Shown here piece after piece: positions 10,889 through 21,564 of a stretch of 64,000 nucleotides of DNA. Position 1 is the first letter of the stretch. Each line of letters opens with the position of its first letter. The stretch is from Aradus depressus (lineage: Eukaryota > Arthropoda > Insecta > Hemiptera > Aradidae), in assembly GCA_963662175.1 (NCBI GenBank), contig OY759223.1, positions 17,709,460 to 17,773,459 of the forward strand. Reading direction: 5' to 3'. A program made the translations under genes and the position numbers. The notes under the pieces are model-generated. The model saw only the letters and a program-made list of their open reading frames with translations, had not been told where the DNA came from and did no database searches.

Positions 10889-10941
<53 letters not shown>
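10881..10941. repeat. (AT)n microsatellite
   Basis: Pure AT dinucleotides for about 60 bp. Confidence 0.95.
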
Positions 10942-10944
<3 letters not shown>

Positions 10945-11190
10945 TTAGGTTTTATGAATCATGCCCAGGCTTTAACTATGAGGTCATATCGCCGACTACC
11001 AGCTCTTTCGTCACTCGTGGGAGTCCTAAATTTTGCCTACCCTAAATTTTTATTCACATAGGGCAGAGGTCTTTATCGAGTACCTGATATCGTACAGGCT
11101 CGGGACCATCGCTTAACGTCACATTCGAAGGACGGCGTGCTCAAGTTTATTCTACCTCCCAGGTAAAATAAACTAAGGCCCTCGGTCGGG
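10942..11190 (-). mobile_element. SINE1 lacking the tRNA head (minus)
   Basis: Tail and body present, but the copy breaks off at CTCGGTCGGGTT just before box B, where direct repeat D1 resumes. Confidence 0.85.
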
Positions 11191-11192
11191 TT

Positions 11193-11345
11193 AAAATTAT
11201 TAAAATGTTACAAATGAAAATCATGTTAACCTCATCTTCAACAGACCTGACACCTAGTGATACACTTGGAAACTAATTCCAATAGTAAATTCTAATAAAC
11301 AAACTTTTCAGTCATTTTTTCTAAAATGTATATACCTATTAATGT
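11193..11345 (+). repeat. Direct repeat D1, right copy
   Basis: Pair of 10728-10888; continues into the poly-C repeat. Confidence 0.85.
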
Positions 11346-11362
11346 ATATAGGTATATATATT

Positions 11363-11525
11363 GTGTATGGTATCTGATTGTTAATTATTAAGTTTAATTA
11401 AAGTTAAACTAAAAATATGATTGTGAAATGTAAACTATTGTTTTATCATCTCGGCTGCCCCCCCCCCCCCCCCCCTCTGCCACCGGCCTCCCCGTCCAGA
11501 GAACAATGCTAGCTACGCCAATATA
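11363..11525 (+). repeat. Poly-C repeat family P (plus)
   Basis: Phrase GATTGTTAATTATTAAGTTT, then GTGAAATGTAAACTATTG, a C-run and GCTAGCTACGCCAATA. Inverted copy at 46241-46408. Confidence 0.8.
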
Positions 11526-11560
11526 TATTATTGTTTTAAAGGAAATAAAATCATATAATA

Positions 11561-12098
11561 TCTTATATTATATATATATTATATAAAGCTGAAAATGTCT
11601 GTGCGTTGTACCGCTATAACTCACGAACGGCTTGATGGATTTTATTTATTTTTTTTTTAATTTGTTCGTCATCGTCTGTGGAAGGTTATAGGCGTATTAG
11701 TACCTCAATATCTGGTCCATCCCAGCATCCACCCACGCAATCTTTGTAACTCAAAAACCACTGCAATGATTAATGAGGAATCTTTTTGAATAGATAAGTT
11801 TTATCTACCGGAAGGTTAAGGTCTATTTTTTAATCAACCCCTGGTCCATCCCAGCATCCACTCAGGCAATCTTTGTAACTCGAAAACCATTGCAACGATT
11901 AATGAGAAATCTTTTTGAATAAATTAGTTTTAGCTCCAAAGCTAGCGTTACTACAGTTGAAGGACTATAAGCCTTATTCCGTATGAATAATTGAAAATTA
12001 TAACATCATGAATGTACTGTCGAGGAACTGAATAGCCTTATAGGAGATATTGAGAGAAAAGTCAAAGTTCCCCGGGCAACGCCGGGTATTACTGCTAG
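11561..12098 (+). mobile_element. Non-autonomous Helitron
   Basis: 3' end shows the Helitron hallmarks: hairpin CCCGG/CCGGG (12071-12086, loop GCAACG), then TATTACTG and CTAG at 12095-12098 followed by T. The proposed 5' end is TCTTATATTATAT preceded by A, consistent with A|T insertion without target duplication. The interior has GTCTGTGCGTTGTACCGC and two imperfect copies of a 'CCATCCCAGCATCCAC' segment. No Rep/helicase ORF, so it would need an autonomous partner. Confidence 0.75.
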
Positions 12099-12714
12099 TT
12101 GTCTGTAAAATCCAAGGAGTGGACTTTTTTACGACATATTTTCATAAGAGAATTTTTAAGAAAATAAACAATTTTTTTGGTGTGCTACCAATTATGTTAT
12201 GTACAATACCAGAGGCCGCCAGAGACTTTCAAGTAATGAGGAATCATTTTAACGTACTTCTTCATGTTGTTTTTACAGCTTCCTAATTCACTCGACAATA
12301 TTTCAAGTCAATACTTAAGTGTCGTTCTGGTCGATTTGACTTGAAATACGTCCACTGAACAAAAAAAAAAAAAAAATAATAAAAAAAAGAAACGTTACTT
12401 TGAAACTCAACTAAAGCTTACATCTCACTGACGTAATTTTTCCCCAATGGACGCTAAACATTCTCTATGGCTGCATTATTTCCTCCTCAATACATTAGGA
12501 AAATGAGATAAAATTGATCATTGAAATTCTCATTATCACCTAAATTTAATAATTCGATGTCCTTATTGTACATGTTTTGAGTAGAGAAAGTTTTCTTAGG
12601 ATCTTAGTCGTTTGTAAAGTTGGTAGAGGCTCAATTTTCAGTCTACAGTAGAGTTCGGAGAGTGGACATAGCCGACTGCGCTTTTTACTTCTCCAAAATA
12701 AATAAAAAATATAT
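12099..12714. other. AT-rich DNA, no gene seen
   Basis: A short open frame at 12050-12286 overlaps the Helitron end and has no recognisable domain. Confidence 0.4.
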
Positions 12715-13130
12715 ACAATCGATCAAAAGTTCGATGTTTAGTTTTCAGCGGAATTTCATATTTTTCTACTCTCTGATTTCAAAAATAAAAATAAAAAATT
12801 GTACACCGGCAATGTACTTCCCCAGAACGAATTAATCAATTAACTTTTCGCCCTTCCTTCAAAACCAGTCGACAGTTTGCACTAATATTCAACAATTGAA
12901 TTATATACGGGCTCCTTAATCCTCATACTAAATTTTGTGTCGTTAAATTCATTACATCAGTAGTTATTAAAGTTTTTGTGTAAAGCCTTCCTCCTAATTC
13001 CCCCATTCTCTTTAGTCAATTTGGATGAAAATCAATAGATGACGTCATTATTGGGTTCAAAATTTATATATACAATTTTGTGATGATACGTTCATTCTCT
13101 AGGGAGTTATCCACACCTTAAAGGTCAGTG
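12715..13130. repeat. Family R repeats, plus then minus
   Basis: A sense 5' fragment (12715-12795) meets an inverted copy beginning TGTACTTCCCCAGAACGAAT at about 12812, so two R copies face each other. Confidence 0.7.
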
Positions 13131-13139
13131 CAATGTACG

Positions 13140-13196
13140 TTATTGTTTTATTTATTCATTTATATATTTTTATTTATTTAGACTTTAATTGATTAA

Positions 13197-13256
<60 letters not shown>

Positions 13257-13562
13257 TATTCATATATTGTTATAGTTACATTGTTTTCTATATCTCGCAC
13301 ATTGGGACCTGATGGTAAGAACGTCCCGAAATATCGTTGGGATAAAAACACATCCGAAGAGTTTTTTTTTTTTAAATAGTTCAGTTTTTATTAATTTCAT
13401 TTGTTACTTTTTTTAATAGTTTTGTTATTACTAATAATCATACGTGTGTTAGACTCAAGTAGTTATAAATCTAATTTATAAGCTATCTTAATGTATAAAT
13501 TCGTTTGACGTATCATATTACCATGTATTGGTTTAACGGAAATAAATTATTATTATTATTAT
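13140..13562 (+). mobile_element. Penelope-like 3' end, copy 1 (plus)
   Basis: Homologous to the inverted segment 22908-23575. It carries a CTGATG-hairpin-GAAA core at about 13307-13345, a long AT run and a 3' end GGTTTAACGGAAATAAATTA with (TTA)n. The assignment to Penelope-like elements is by analogy: such elements are known to carry hammerhead motifs. No RT is present. Confidence 0.55.
13199..13249. repeat. (AT)n microsatellite
   Basis: About 50 bp of AT dinucleotides inside the element above. Confidence 0.95.
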
Positions 13563-13569
13563 CATGTTC

Positions 13570-13685
13570 ACAAACACATACAGACAATTTTTTTTTTTTG
13601 AATTCTGTAGATAGGAAAACATGAAATTCCGCTGAAATCCCACATCAAATTACGTAACTTTGTACAGCTGGTTATGTTAAAATAA
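13570..13685 (-). repeat. Family R fragment (minus)
   Basis: Contains AGGAAAACATGAAATTCCGC and CAAATTACGTAACTTTGTA. Confidence 0.7.
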
Positions 13686-14184
13686 ATTTGTTTTATGTAT
13701 TCGTAAATAGTCATTGTGTTTTGACTATGTCTTAATTTGAAATTTTACTGTTAGTCAGTTAGTTTGGTGACAAATAGGATTGTTAAATGGACTGACTCTT
13801 CAATAATATTTGACTTCATTATGAACAAGGATTTTGTTTCACTCAAATAGTCCTTGCTCCAGAGATTGTACAGAGAGCTAACTGTGGTCACAAAGAAGGT
13901 GGAACTGGGCCAATGGTCGTGTCACATAGAGGAAAGGTCGCTACAGATCAAGGACTCTATCTGGAGTTCTTTGTACTCTTCTGACCAGAGACCCAACCCA
14001 AGGACGAACTAATGAGAGAATGTTGGTGAACCTTTGAAGACTTTTAAAACGATGTTCAATTCAACACTCGAACTCCATATTAGCAGCGCTTTCCTTCCCT
14101 CAAATATCCATATGATCAAAAATTGGAATTTTGATTTGCTACACTTTTGGTTTTCATTATCCTCGAAAAGTGAACTATTAAAAA
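13686..14184. other. Unassigned DNA
   Basis: No domain, RNA or repeat match recognised. Confidence 0.4.
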
Positions 14185-14536
14185 GGTTAGGTTAGGTTAG
14201 GTTTTATGACTCATGCCCGGGCTTTAACTACGAGGTCATATTGCCTACTACCAGAGCGCTCTTTCGTCACTCTGGTGGACATGAACCCGACTCTACTGTG
14301 GGAGTCCTAAATTTTGCCTACCCTAAATTTTTACTCACCTAGGGCAGGGGTCTTTAACGAGTACCTGACATCGTACAGGCTCAGGACCATCGCTTAACGT
14401 CCCATCCGAAGGACGGCGTGCTTAAGTTTATTTCACCTCCCAGATAAAATAAACTAAGGGCCTCGGTCGGGTTTCGAACCCACGACCTTGAGCTCAGAAG
14501 ACAAGCACGCATACCACTGAGCTACCGGCGCCCTCT
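14185..14536 (-). mobile_element. SINE1, full length with target duplication (minus)
   Basis: Flanked by TTAAAAA on both sides (14178-14184, 14537-14543). In SINE sense it has box A (TAGCTCAGTGGTATGCG), box B (GGGTTCGAACCC-like), a body and a tail made of CCTAA pentamers (three GGTTA repeats on the + strand). Confidence 0.93.
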
Positions 14537-14884
14537 TTAAAAAAGCTATTTATTTATAAGTTAAAAAGCTATTTCAAATTTTGTGCACCCCAAGTTGAAA
14601 TTTGGTGATTCTACATGGTTTAAGTTTGATCAGGGCTTATAAGGATGCAATTTGTGAAATTTCATTGAAATCTAATCAGCTGTTAATTAGCTAGCATTAA
14701 TTTTGTATTTTGGGGCCCCTATCCCCTTCCCGTTCAAGTATCTGTTCGTGTTCCAACTAGTGTCGGTTTATCTAAAGAAATTCATTGTTTGTTCGCGTTC
14801 AGTGGAGACACGGACTTTGTAAGTTTGATATGTTGAATTATTAAGACACCTATTAATTTTCAGCCAAATAGGTAAACTGGTTCC

Positions 14885-14950
14885 AGAGAGAGAGAGCAGA
14901 AACTTAACTGATTATTTCGAGATGGGGAAGCACATTGCTAGTGATTCTCT
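14885..14950 (+). repeat. Family R 3' fragment (plus)
   Basis: GAGAGAGCAGAAACTTAACT followed by GATGGGGAAGCACATTGC. The wording is intermediate between family R and the 3350-3880 satellite. Confidence 0.65.
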
Positions 14951-15190
14951 TCTCTTGAACAGCCTCAACTATCCGTCAGTCGTTAAACTCTCACTAAGAT
15001 TGGGGAAAACAGATTCACGTATCCAGAACCAGAATTGCCCCTCCTCTGTTGCGACACGAAGAAAAAACTTTGGAGACGATATGACCTACATAGTAACAAT
15101 ATTGAAAAACGTTTTCGTCCCCCGGGGGAGCAGCAAGGGAAAAAGTAATTTTTTTCTTTTTCCGTGAAACTTTATGTGACGTTATTTTTT

Positions 15191-15540
15191 AACCCCCGAC
15201 GCAACAGGAGGGGTGTAATAAGTTTGAAGCCTTTGTCTGTGTGTGTGTCTGTGGCATCGTAGCTCCAAGACGGCTGAACAGATTTTAAAGAAGTTTTTTT
15301 GTTTCAAAAGCTGGTATTTGCGAGATGGTTCTTAGCCATGTTTGGTGGAAATCGGGTATTCCGTCTTTAAGGTATTCAGGTTTCATCAGAGCCTGTGTAG
15401 GGATCTCGGCCTCTATTACAGCTAGAGACTTGCAGTTTGAGCTCAAATGTTTATAAGGCCAATCCCCTCTCCCCTAACCCCTCCTCCCCCCCTCCCCCCC
15501 CCCAAAAAAAACCCTCCCCATCAAGGTATCAGTAAAAGAA
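15191..15540 (+). repeat. ACCCCCGACGCAA-type repeat, copy 1
   Basis: Contains AGGGGTGTAATAAGTTTGAA, a (GT)n-like run and GGCATCGTAGCTCCAAGACG; ends in C-rich tracts. Direct copy at 15930-16260. Confidence 0.85.
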
Positions 15541-15769
15541 AAAATGTAAATTGACTTTTAATCAAAACACCGAAGACCTAACTTTATTATTATTATTTAA
15601 ATAAATAAAATCAGGATTTGTGCAGGGGGTAATTAAATTTTTGTTCAAGCTTATTACTTGCGCCTAACTAAATGAATCGAATTATAACCAATTTATTAAT
15701 TTTTATTAAGTGTAACACAATATCTCTCCAGAAAATATCAAGAAAAATTAGTTTTTTATCTTTTTTTTT

Positions 15770-15815
15770 CGCGTGGGGGAAGTACATTGGCGATGAGTAA
15801 CCGACTTTTTTTTAA
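15770..15815 (+). repeat. Family R 3' end fragment (plus)
   Basis: GGGGGAAGTACATTGGCGAT only. Confidence 0.6.
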
Positions 15816-15929
15816 ATGCGATATAGCATAGGTGGCAGAAATAAAAACGTAATCTCCTAGCCCGCTTTCGAGTTTGCCCTGTCCTATAATAGCTACATCA
15901 TAAATATCTTAATTTTTTTCATTCTTTTA

Positions 15930-16260
15930 AACCCTCGAGGCAAAAAGGGGGGTGTAATAAGTTTGAAGCCTTTGTCTGTGTGTGTGTCTGTGGCATCGTA
16001 GCTCCAAGACGGCTGAACAGTTTTTAAAGAAGTTTTTTGTTTCAAAAGCTGGTATTTGGTTCTAAGCCATGTTTGGTGGAAATCGGTTATACCGTTTCCA
16101 AGATCTTCAGGATTCATCAGGGCCTGTGTTACCTCGACGACCTGTATTACAGTTAGAAACTTGGAGTTTGAGCTCAAATGTTTATACGACCAAGTCCCTC
16201 CTCCCTAAACCCTTCAAGCCCCTCCCCTCCCCCCCCCCCCTCCCCCTTTTCAAATGTTTA
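15930..16260 (+). repeat. ACCCCCGACGCAA-type repeat, copy 2
   Basis: Same order of blocks as copy 1, about 740 bp downstream, with a few substitutions and one small deletion (the GCGAGAT stretch). Confidence 0.85.
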
Positions 16261-16351
16261 TTTTTTTTGTCGGGTTTTTTAAAATTTTTAATTCAATATT
16301 TTTGTATTCGGGGGTTCAGAAAACATGAAATTCCTTCACAGGTTGTCAAAT

Positions 16352-16432
16352 AGTGGTCTGACCTCTCACAGATTTTTATTTGTATTAGCTAGCCGGCTTT
16401 CGAGGTTGCCCTCACTATCAGGCAGTCTGATA
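16352..16432 (-). repeat. Hammerhead-like short repeat, copy 1 (minus)
   Basis: Minus strand reads CCTGATAGTGAGGGCAACCT then CGAAAGCCGGCTA: a GAGG-GCAA-CCTC hairpin between CTGAT and GAAA, and a self-complementary AGCCGGCT. Base 8 is A rather than G, and stem I is not evident. A related copy lies at 40647-40714. Confidence 0.5.
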
Positions 16433-16860
16433 AAATAAAAGTTTTTGAAATTTGAATAAAAATTAAAATTATATTTGATAACCTGAAAAATAATCACTTC
16501 TCACTACATCAGCCATCTTCATATTTACATGAAATTCTCTTTAATACATGACTTCGAATATTTGAGCGAGTACATAAGTTCCCCAAAAAACCAGATGGGG
16601 AGTAAGAACCGTGTTCCTATGTAAGTGTGTCAGTGCGAACAATTACTCTGAGTGGAATGAATGTATTATCATGTAATATTGAAAGTGTATTGAGAAATCA
16701 GCCAAAGAGTGGTTAGTCGTGGGATTAATGTCGAAACTCCAAAAACTTGCATGAAATGAATATATCCGCAAAAAATTTTACATATGTGTTCAGAAATTTA
16801 TTTAAAACATCTAAGTTGTTGACCAAATTTATTTCAACTATCCCCCTATGTATGTATTAT
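16433..16860. other. Unassigned DNA
   Basis: No gene or repeat recognised. Confidence 0.4.
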
Positions 16861-17175
16861 GGAGGGCGCGGGTAACTGAGTGGTATGCTTGCTTACTGAG
16901 CTCAAGATCGAGGGTTCGAAACCCTACCGAGGCCCTTAGTTTATTTTATCTGGGAGGTAAAATAAACATAAGCACGCCGTCCTTCGGATGGGACGTTAAA
17001 CGATGATCCCGAGCTTGTACAATGTCATGTACTCGTTAAAGACCCTACTCTAGGTGAATAAAAATTTAGGACTCCCTGAGTCGGGTTCATGTCCACCAGA
17101 GTGACCAAAGAGTGCTCTGGTAGTAGGCGACATGCCCTCGTAGTTAAAGCCCGGGCATAATAACTAACTAACCGA
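16861..17175 (+). mobile_element. SINE1 with AACTAAC-type tail (plus)
   Basis: Head GGAGGGCGCGGGTAACTGAG, box B GGGTTCGAAACCC, complete body, tail ATAATAACTAACTAACC rather than CCTAACC. Confidence 0.9.
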
Positions 17176-17486
17176 AACCGATAGGTTATTCAAATACAAA
17201 TAAATCCTTAAGTGTTATATTTAGCACGAATTGTACCTAAAGTGTGATATGTCAGCTTTCACATATATTGTTCTCCCAGACACCACCTACGATTTGTAAC
17301 CTAATATATCACAAACTGTGTTATTAACGTCTCGTTATTCCTTCGTGGGTAGAACAAGAGTAGACAAAAAAAAAAAAAAAAGAATTCGTTAATATGTCTT
17401 GTGGAGAAACCTGGTTCACAATTACAGAATAATTTTCATGGTAATAATTTAACTTAACATAGTGGATATATAATATAATATATATA

Positions 17487-17638
17487 GAGGGCGCCGGTAG
17501 CTCAGTGGTATGTGAGCCTGCCTTCTGAGCTCAAGATCGTGGGTTCGAGACTCGGCCGAGGCCCTTAGTTTATTTTATCTGGGAGGTAAAATCACGCCGT
17601 TCTTCGGATGGGACGTTAAGCGGTGGTCCCGAGCCAGC
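17487..17638 (+). mobile_element. SINE1 head and partial body (plus)
   Basis: Intact A-box-like TAGCTCAGTGG; stops at GGTCCCGAGCC where unrelated GC-rich sequence begins. Confidence 0.85.
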
Positions 17639-17795
17639 TAGGCAGGCCGGTGGTCGCCCCCACCTTTGACCCGAGCTCTCTCAGCGCGCCAAGGAGCGCC
17701 CTCAATGACATTAAGGTGATTTGGGGGTGACCGCCGATCGTCGCAGATGGTCGACGGCTGTCGTTCCTAGCCGACCATAGCAACAGATTATTATT
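17639..17795. other. GC-rich island, unassigned
   Basis: GGCCGGTGGTCGCCCCCACC and following text are clearly more GC-rich than the surroundings. No ORF or RNA fold was recognised. Confidence 0.4.
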
Positions 17796-17864
17796 TTTAT
17801 CTTATAAATGAACAGTTTAGGTTAGACCCTTTTCGGCCTCCATCGTCGGCAACCCCAAAAAAAA

Positions 17865-18014
17865 ACATCTCTATTTGAGTTTCTCTTGTCCCCCCTTCTC
17901 ATCAATCGAATACACGGAAAACTGATAGGTGCCATCCTTATGGGTTTTTGAATTTAAATACAAGATTGCCTGTCGATATATTCATTATATCGATGTATTC
18001 ATTATATCGATATA
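17865..18014 (-). repeat. Family R (minus), left part split by pogo-like element
   Basis: Continues at 18816-19110 on the far side of the inserted element. Confidence 0.65.
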
Positions 18015-18813
18015 CAGTAGACTTTCCCTTTTCCGGCGTTGCTGGGACCGACGTCATGCCGGATAACGGAAACCATCAATTAATGAGAAAAAATATATCA
18101 ATTAAAGCATAAAAAAAAGTTTTTTTAGGTGGGCTAAGGAATAAAACACTTATGTATTTTGTTGATAACATTGAATTTTATTAAATTGACAAATATGTAC
18201 ATACTGAACATTGATTTATTAAATGTACGTACATATGTACATGCATACGTATATTTATCCAATCATTAAAGAGATATTTTGAAATCTACGTTTAATTACA
18301 TACATATTTAAAACAAAATCTAAAATTCTAAAAATATTATTTGTTAAAAAAATCGGTAATTTTCTTTTGTTTCGCTAACACAACAGTGTTCCGTGCTGCA
18401 TAGCCCCACCACTTCTTTAGTGTTAAGACGTAATTCCTTGGCTATTTTAGCAGCTGTTTCTCCCTTTTCCATCCTTTCAATTGCCGTCAATTTTTGTTAG
18501 ATGGAAAGAACAATTTTCTTTATTTTGAAGTGGAAGCCATTGTTTGATTATTTTATAACTTTCAACTATGTATTTATTATAATTTATCGTTCATTATAAA
18601 TACAATGTACATATGTATGTATGTACAACAAAAATACATGGAAGATTCGTGAGTTACGGAATTATTATGTGCTCGTAAATACACGTGGCTCATATAATTG
18701 ATAATCTAATAATTGAATGTTAATTTTAGTTTAACAAATTTGATATTATTTTGTGAGCGCCGGATAAGGGAGAGCGCCGGTTAACAGAACACCGGATAAG
18801 GGAGAGTCTACTG
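18015..18813. mobile_element. Decayed pogo/Tigger-type transposon
   Basis: Termini CAGTAGACTTTCCC and GGGAGAGTCTACTG are inverted, and TA is duplicated on both sides (18013-18014, 18814-18815). Sub-terminal CCGGATAA-type motifs match the pogo/Tigger style. It retains a transposase relic on the minus strand. Confidence 0.85.
18400..18495 (-). pseudogene. Tigger-like transposase HTH relic
   Basis: The minus-strand frame reads TAIERMEKGETAAKIAKEL, typical of the N-terminal CENP-B/psq helix-turn-helix of pogo/Tigger transposases. The catalytic domain is gone. Confidence 0.7.
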
Positions 18814-18815
18814 TA

Positions 18816-19110
18816 TTCATTTTATCGGAAGTTATTGAGATTTTTGACTTGAACACCCCTCTGATCCCCCCCTACCCTTTTGGTGATTCCTCTGAAAATT
18901 AATAGGTGTCGTCCTTATAAGGATTTAAATTTATATATGAAAAATCATGTCAATACATTCATTACAACGGTAGTTATTAGAGTTTTTGTGTTAAGCCTCT
19001 TAATTTTTGGAATCAAAGGGTTTAGAAAACTTGAAAATTCGTTGAAAATTCAACATCGAATTTCTGACCTATTACGTAACTTCCTCTATACATCGCATAA
19101 CTGAGGAAGT
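18816..19110 (-). repeat. Family R (minus), right part
   Basis: Contains GAAAATTAATAGGTGTCGTC and ends at ACTTCCTCTATACATCGCAT. Confidence 0.7.
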
Positions 19111-19341
19111 AAAAAAAAAATTATTAAATTGAAAATATTAATAATTATTGGTAATGATTGGAGTGAGAACGAAAGAAGACAAATGTAGCAAGGAAGTGTT
19201 ACCAATATTGTTATGACACTGTCTTACGTGAGCTCAGTTTTCTGTACTAACTTGATAACCTACCATTTTTCGCAAGGATTGGCAAATTTCACAAAAGGAT
19301 AGTCGTTCAGTTAATTGTGACAGAACTATATATATATATAT

Positions 19342-20086
19342 TGTGATGTATAAAAATACACACATTCAAATTTATTAAAATTATAAAATTAATTATATTT
19401 ATTGATATAAAATAAAAAAACAAATAAGCAACTAAATTGGTGAATAATTATATGAAGTAGCCTTTGTTTTGGAAAGAACCAATCAGCTGTTCTAATTAGA
19501 GTGGACCAGTCGAGGTCTGGGTTGAGATGTGAAGGTGGACAGAGAGTTGTGTTTAGGCTTAAGATGTGATGAACTAAGTAGGTGTGAATTACCAGTAAAA
19601 TTGATGCTCAAAGAAGGTACTGTTATTTATTTATATGTACAAAATATATATGCCCAAAGTATATAACTTTGATTTGAAGAATGGCCAAAATGGTTTTAAG
19701 AATTTAGTTTGTACGATATTTCTTTTGATTTTTATTTGTCAATATTCAGTTTTTAATTTTATAATGTAGTTTAAGAAAATAAACCCAAATATTTGTTCTC
19801 TAAATTATATGCTATTCATTTTCCCTGTTAGCCCAGTAAGATAATTTAAAAATCTTTGGATTAGATTTATTTTATTGAAACATTTAGAAAAACAATATGG
19901 AAACTCTTTAGAAATCCAAATGAAAAGTTTGTTAATTGAATTTTTTTTACATTACGTGCACTTTCTTAAAAATTTAACGTCTTAAACTTTGATATTTTTT
20001 TAGGGACTTTTTCGGAAACAACGGTATAAATAAAAATTTAGTAAAAGACCAGAGATACAATTTCTACAGGAAATGTGGTAATTTTT
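19342..20086 (+). mobile_element. Old solo LTR related to the 29706-35037 element
   Basis: Starts TGTGATGTA, the same first nine bases as the LTR of the young element in its own sense direction. It then shares GCTATTCATTTTCCCTGTTA-like, TTTCTTAAAAATT and ATTTCTACAGGAAATGTGGT blocks in the same order, with heavy divergence. The 3' end is interrupted by a SINE1. Confidence 0.75.
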
Positions 20087-20419
20087 AGGTTAGGTTAGAT
20101 TTTACGACTCATGCCCGGGCTTTATATCGCCTACTACCAGAGCGCTCTTTCGTCACTCTAGTGGACATGAGCCCGACTCTACTGTGGGAGTCTTAAATTT
20201 TGCCTATCCTAAATTTTTATTCACCTAGGGCAGGGGTCTTTAACGAGTACCTGACATCGAACAGGCTCGGGACCATAGCTTAACATCCCATCCGAAGGAC
20301 GGCGTGTTTAAGTTTATTTTGACTCCCAGATAAAATAAACTTAGGGCCTCGGTCGGGTTTCGAACCCACGTTCTTGAGCTAAGAAGACAAACACGCATAC
20401 TGAGCTACCGGCGCCCTCT
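20087..20419 (-). mobile_element. SINE1 inserted in the old LTR (minus)
   Basis: Flanks GGTAATTTT and GGTAATATT look like an aged target duplication. The head carries a small deletion (CGCATAC directly followed by TGAGCTACC). Confidence 0.88.
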
Positions 20420-20510
20420 GGGTAATATTTATTTATGTCCGAATACATGTTTTGCGTTCTGTGTTGATATATGGAAATACTAATGAATAAAATAAAATGA
20501 TAAATAAAAT

Positions 20511-20711
20511 AACTTTTTTGAACACTTATATTGTCTAATTCCACAAACATATACTTAAATGTGTACCGGTTTCGGCTTACGCCATCGTCAGCACAATGTT
20601 CAACAATAAAATTTATTGTTGAACATTGTGCTGACGATGGCGTAAGCCGAAACCGGTACACATTTAAGTATATGTTTGTGGAATTAGACAATATAAGTGT
20701 TCAAAAAAGTT
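20511..20711. repeat. 201-bp perfect palindrome with hammerhead-like core
   Basis: Arms 20511-20610 and 20612-20711 are complementary base for base around one central A. Each arm encodes, on its outward strand, TGTG-CTGACGA-T-GGC-GTAA-GCC-GAAA-CCGGT-A-CACA (20627-20662 on +). The matching short open frames on both strands are by-products of the symmetry. Confidence 0.9.
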
Positions 20712-20978
20712 TTTTTATCTATCATTTTATTTTAATATTTATTTGTTTATTTAATTATTATTAATTCAATTATTTTAATTTTATATTTTTATTTAACATT
20801 ACACAAATATAATTCGGAAGGCATAGCGCGAACCGTCACACATATTTGAAAGACAACCCAAATCGTGTTTAAGGGAAGCATTTTTCATGAAAATATGATG
20901 TTTCTAGTCGGGAAAACTGGTAAAAGTTTGGTTGAGACACACGGGAGCCATCTATCTGCCTCTTCTTAGTTAGTTATT

Positions 20979-21116
20979 ATGACTTACGAAATTAAAGAAA
21001 AATCGCTGGAGGAGCTGAACAGCGTTCCAGAAGATGAGTTCTCAGGGTCCTTCCAGCGATGGGAAAAATGTATAGTTTCCCAAGGGGAGTACTTTGAAGA
21101 GGACAATGTCCAATAA
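20979..21116 (+). pseudogene. mariner-family transposase C-terminal relic
   Basis: 46-codon open tail ending in a WEKCIVSQGEYFEEDN-type block and TAA. This block ends Tc1/mariner (mariner subfamily) transposases, just after the last catalytic aspartate region. The DDE catalytic core is missing upstream. Confidence 0.7.
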
Positions 21117-21564
21117 CTTGTAAGTTTTCTTAATAAATTAAAAAAAAATTAGCCCTGGATCGTTTTGATCTTCCTTTACTTGCCTTTACAATCTCCTTTT
21201 TGCATCATATTACGTCTATTAGTCGGATAAGGCAACATCTTCGCCAAGAGATGCCGCATCACGAACAGACATGATTTGATTCAATTAGACACTTTCTCTT
21301 CGTAGAGGCTTCGTTCCTATATTTCACGCACGAAATTTCAAGATCGGCTCGTGCGTGAAGTAGTCCCGTCTGTAGTCTGTTTTTTTTTATGAGAATGGAG
21401 AGTTGATGATTCAGGGAAACTGAAACTGCAATGGGGAATTATAAGAAGAATTTGTACTTCCTTAGAAGTTCTTGCTCTCTCTCTTAACGCAATTAAACGA
21501 CTTGGTTGAAAATTAATAGATGTCTTATTCAGGGAATTTTGAATCATCGTACTGACTTTTATTT

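Noticed and set aside
16861..16935. tRNA gene candidates at SINE heads (also 17487, 36396, 50528 and minus copies)
   Set aside because: Boxes A and B are present, but each is followed by the conserved SINE body and the cloverleaf is degenerate; these are SINE promoters, not tRNA genes.
20341..20764. Two frames on opposite strands with almost the same protein
   Set aside because: Direct consequence of the perfect palindrome; the rest is SINE sequence.
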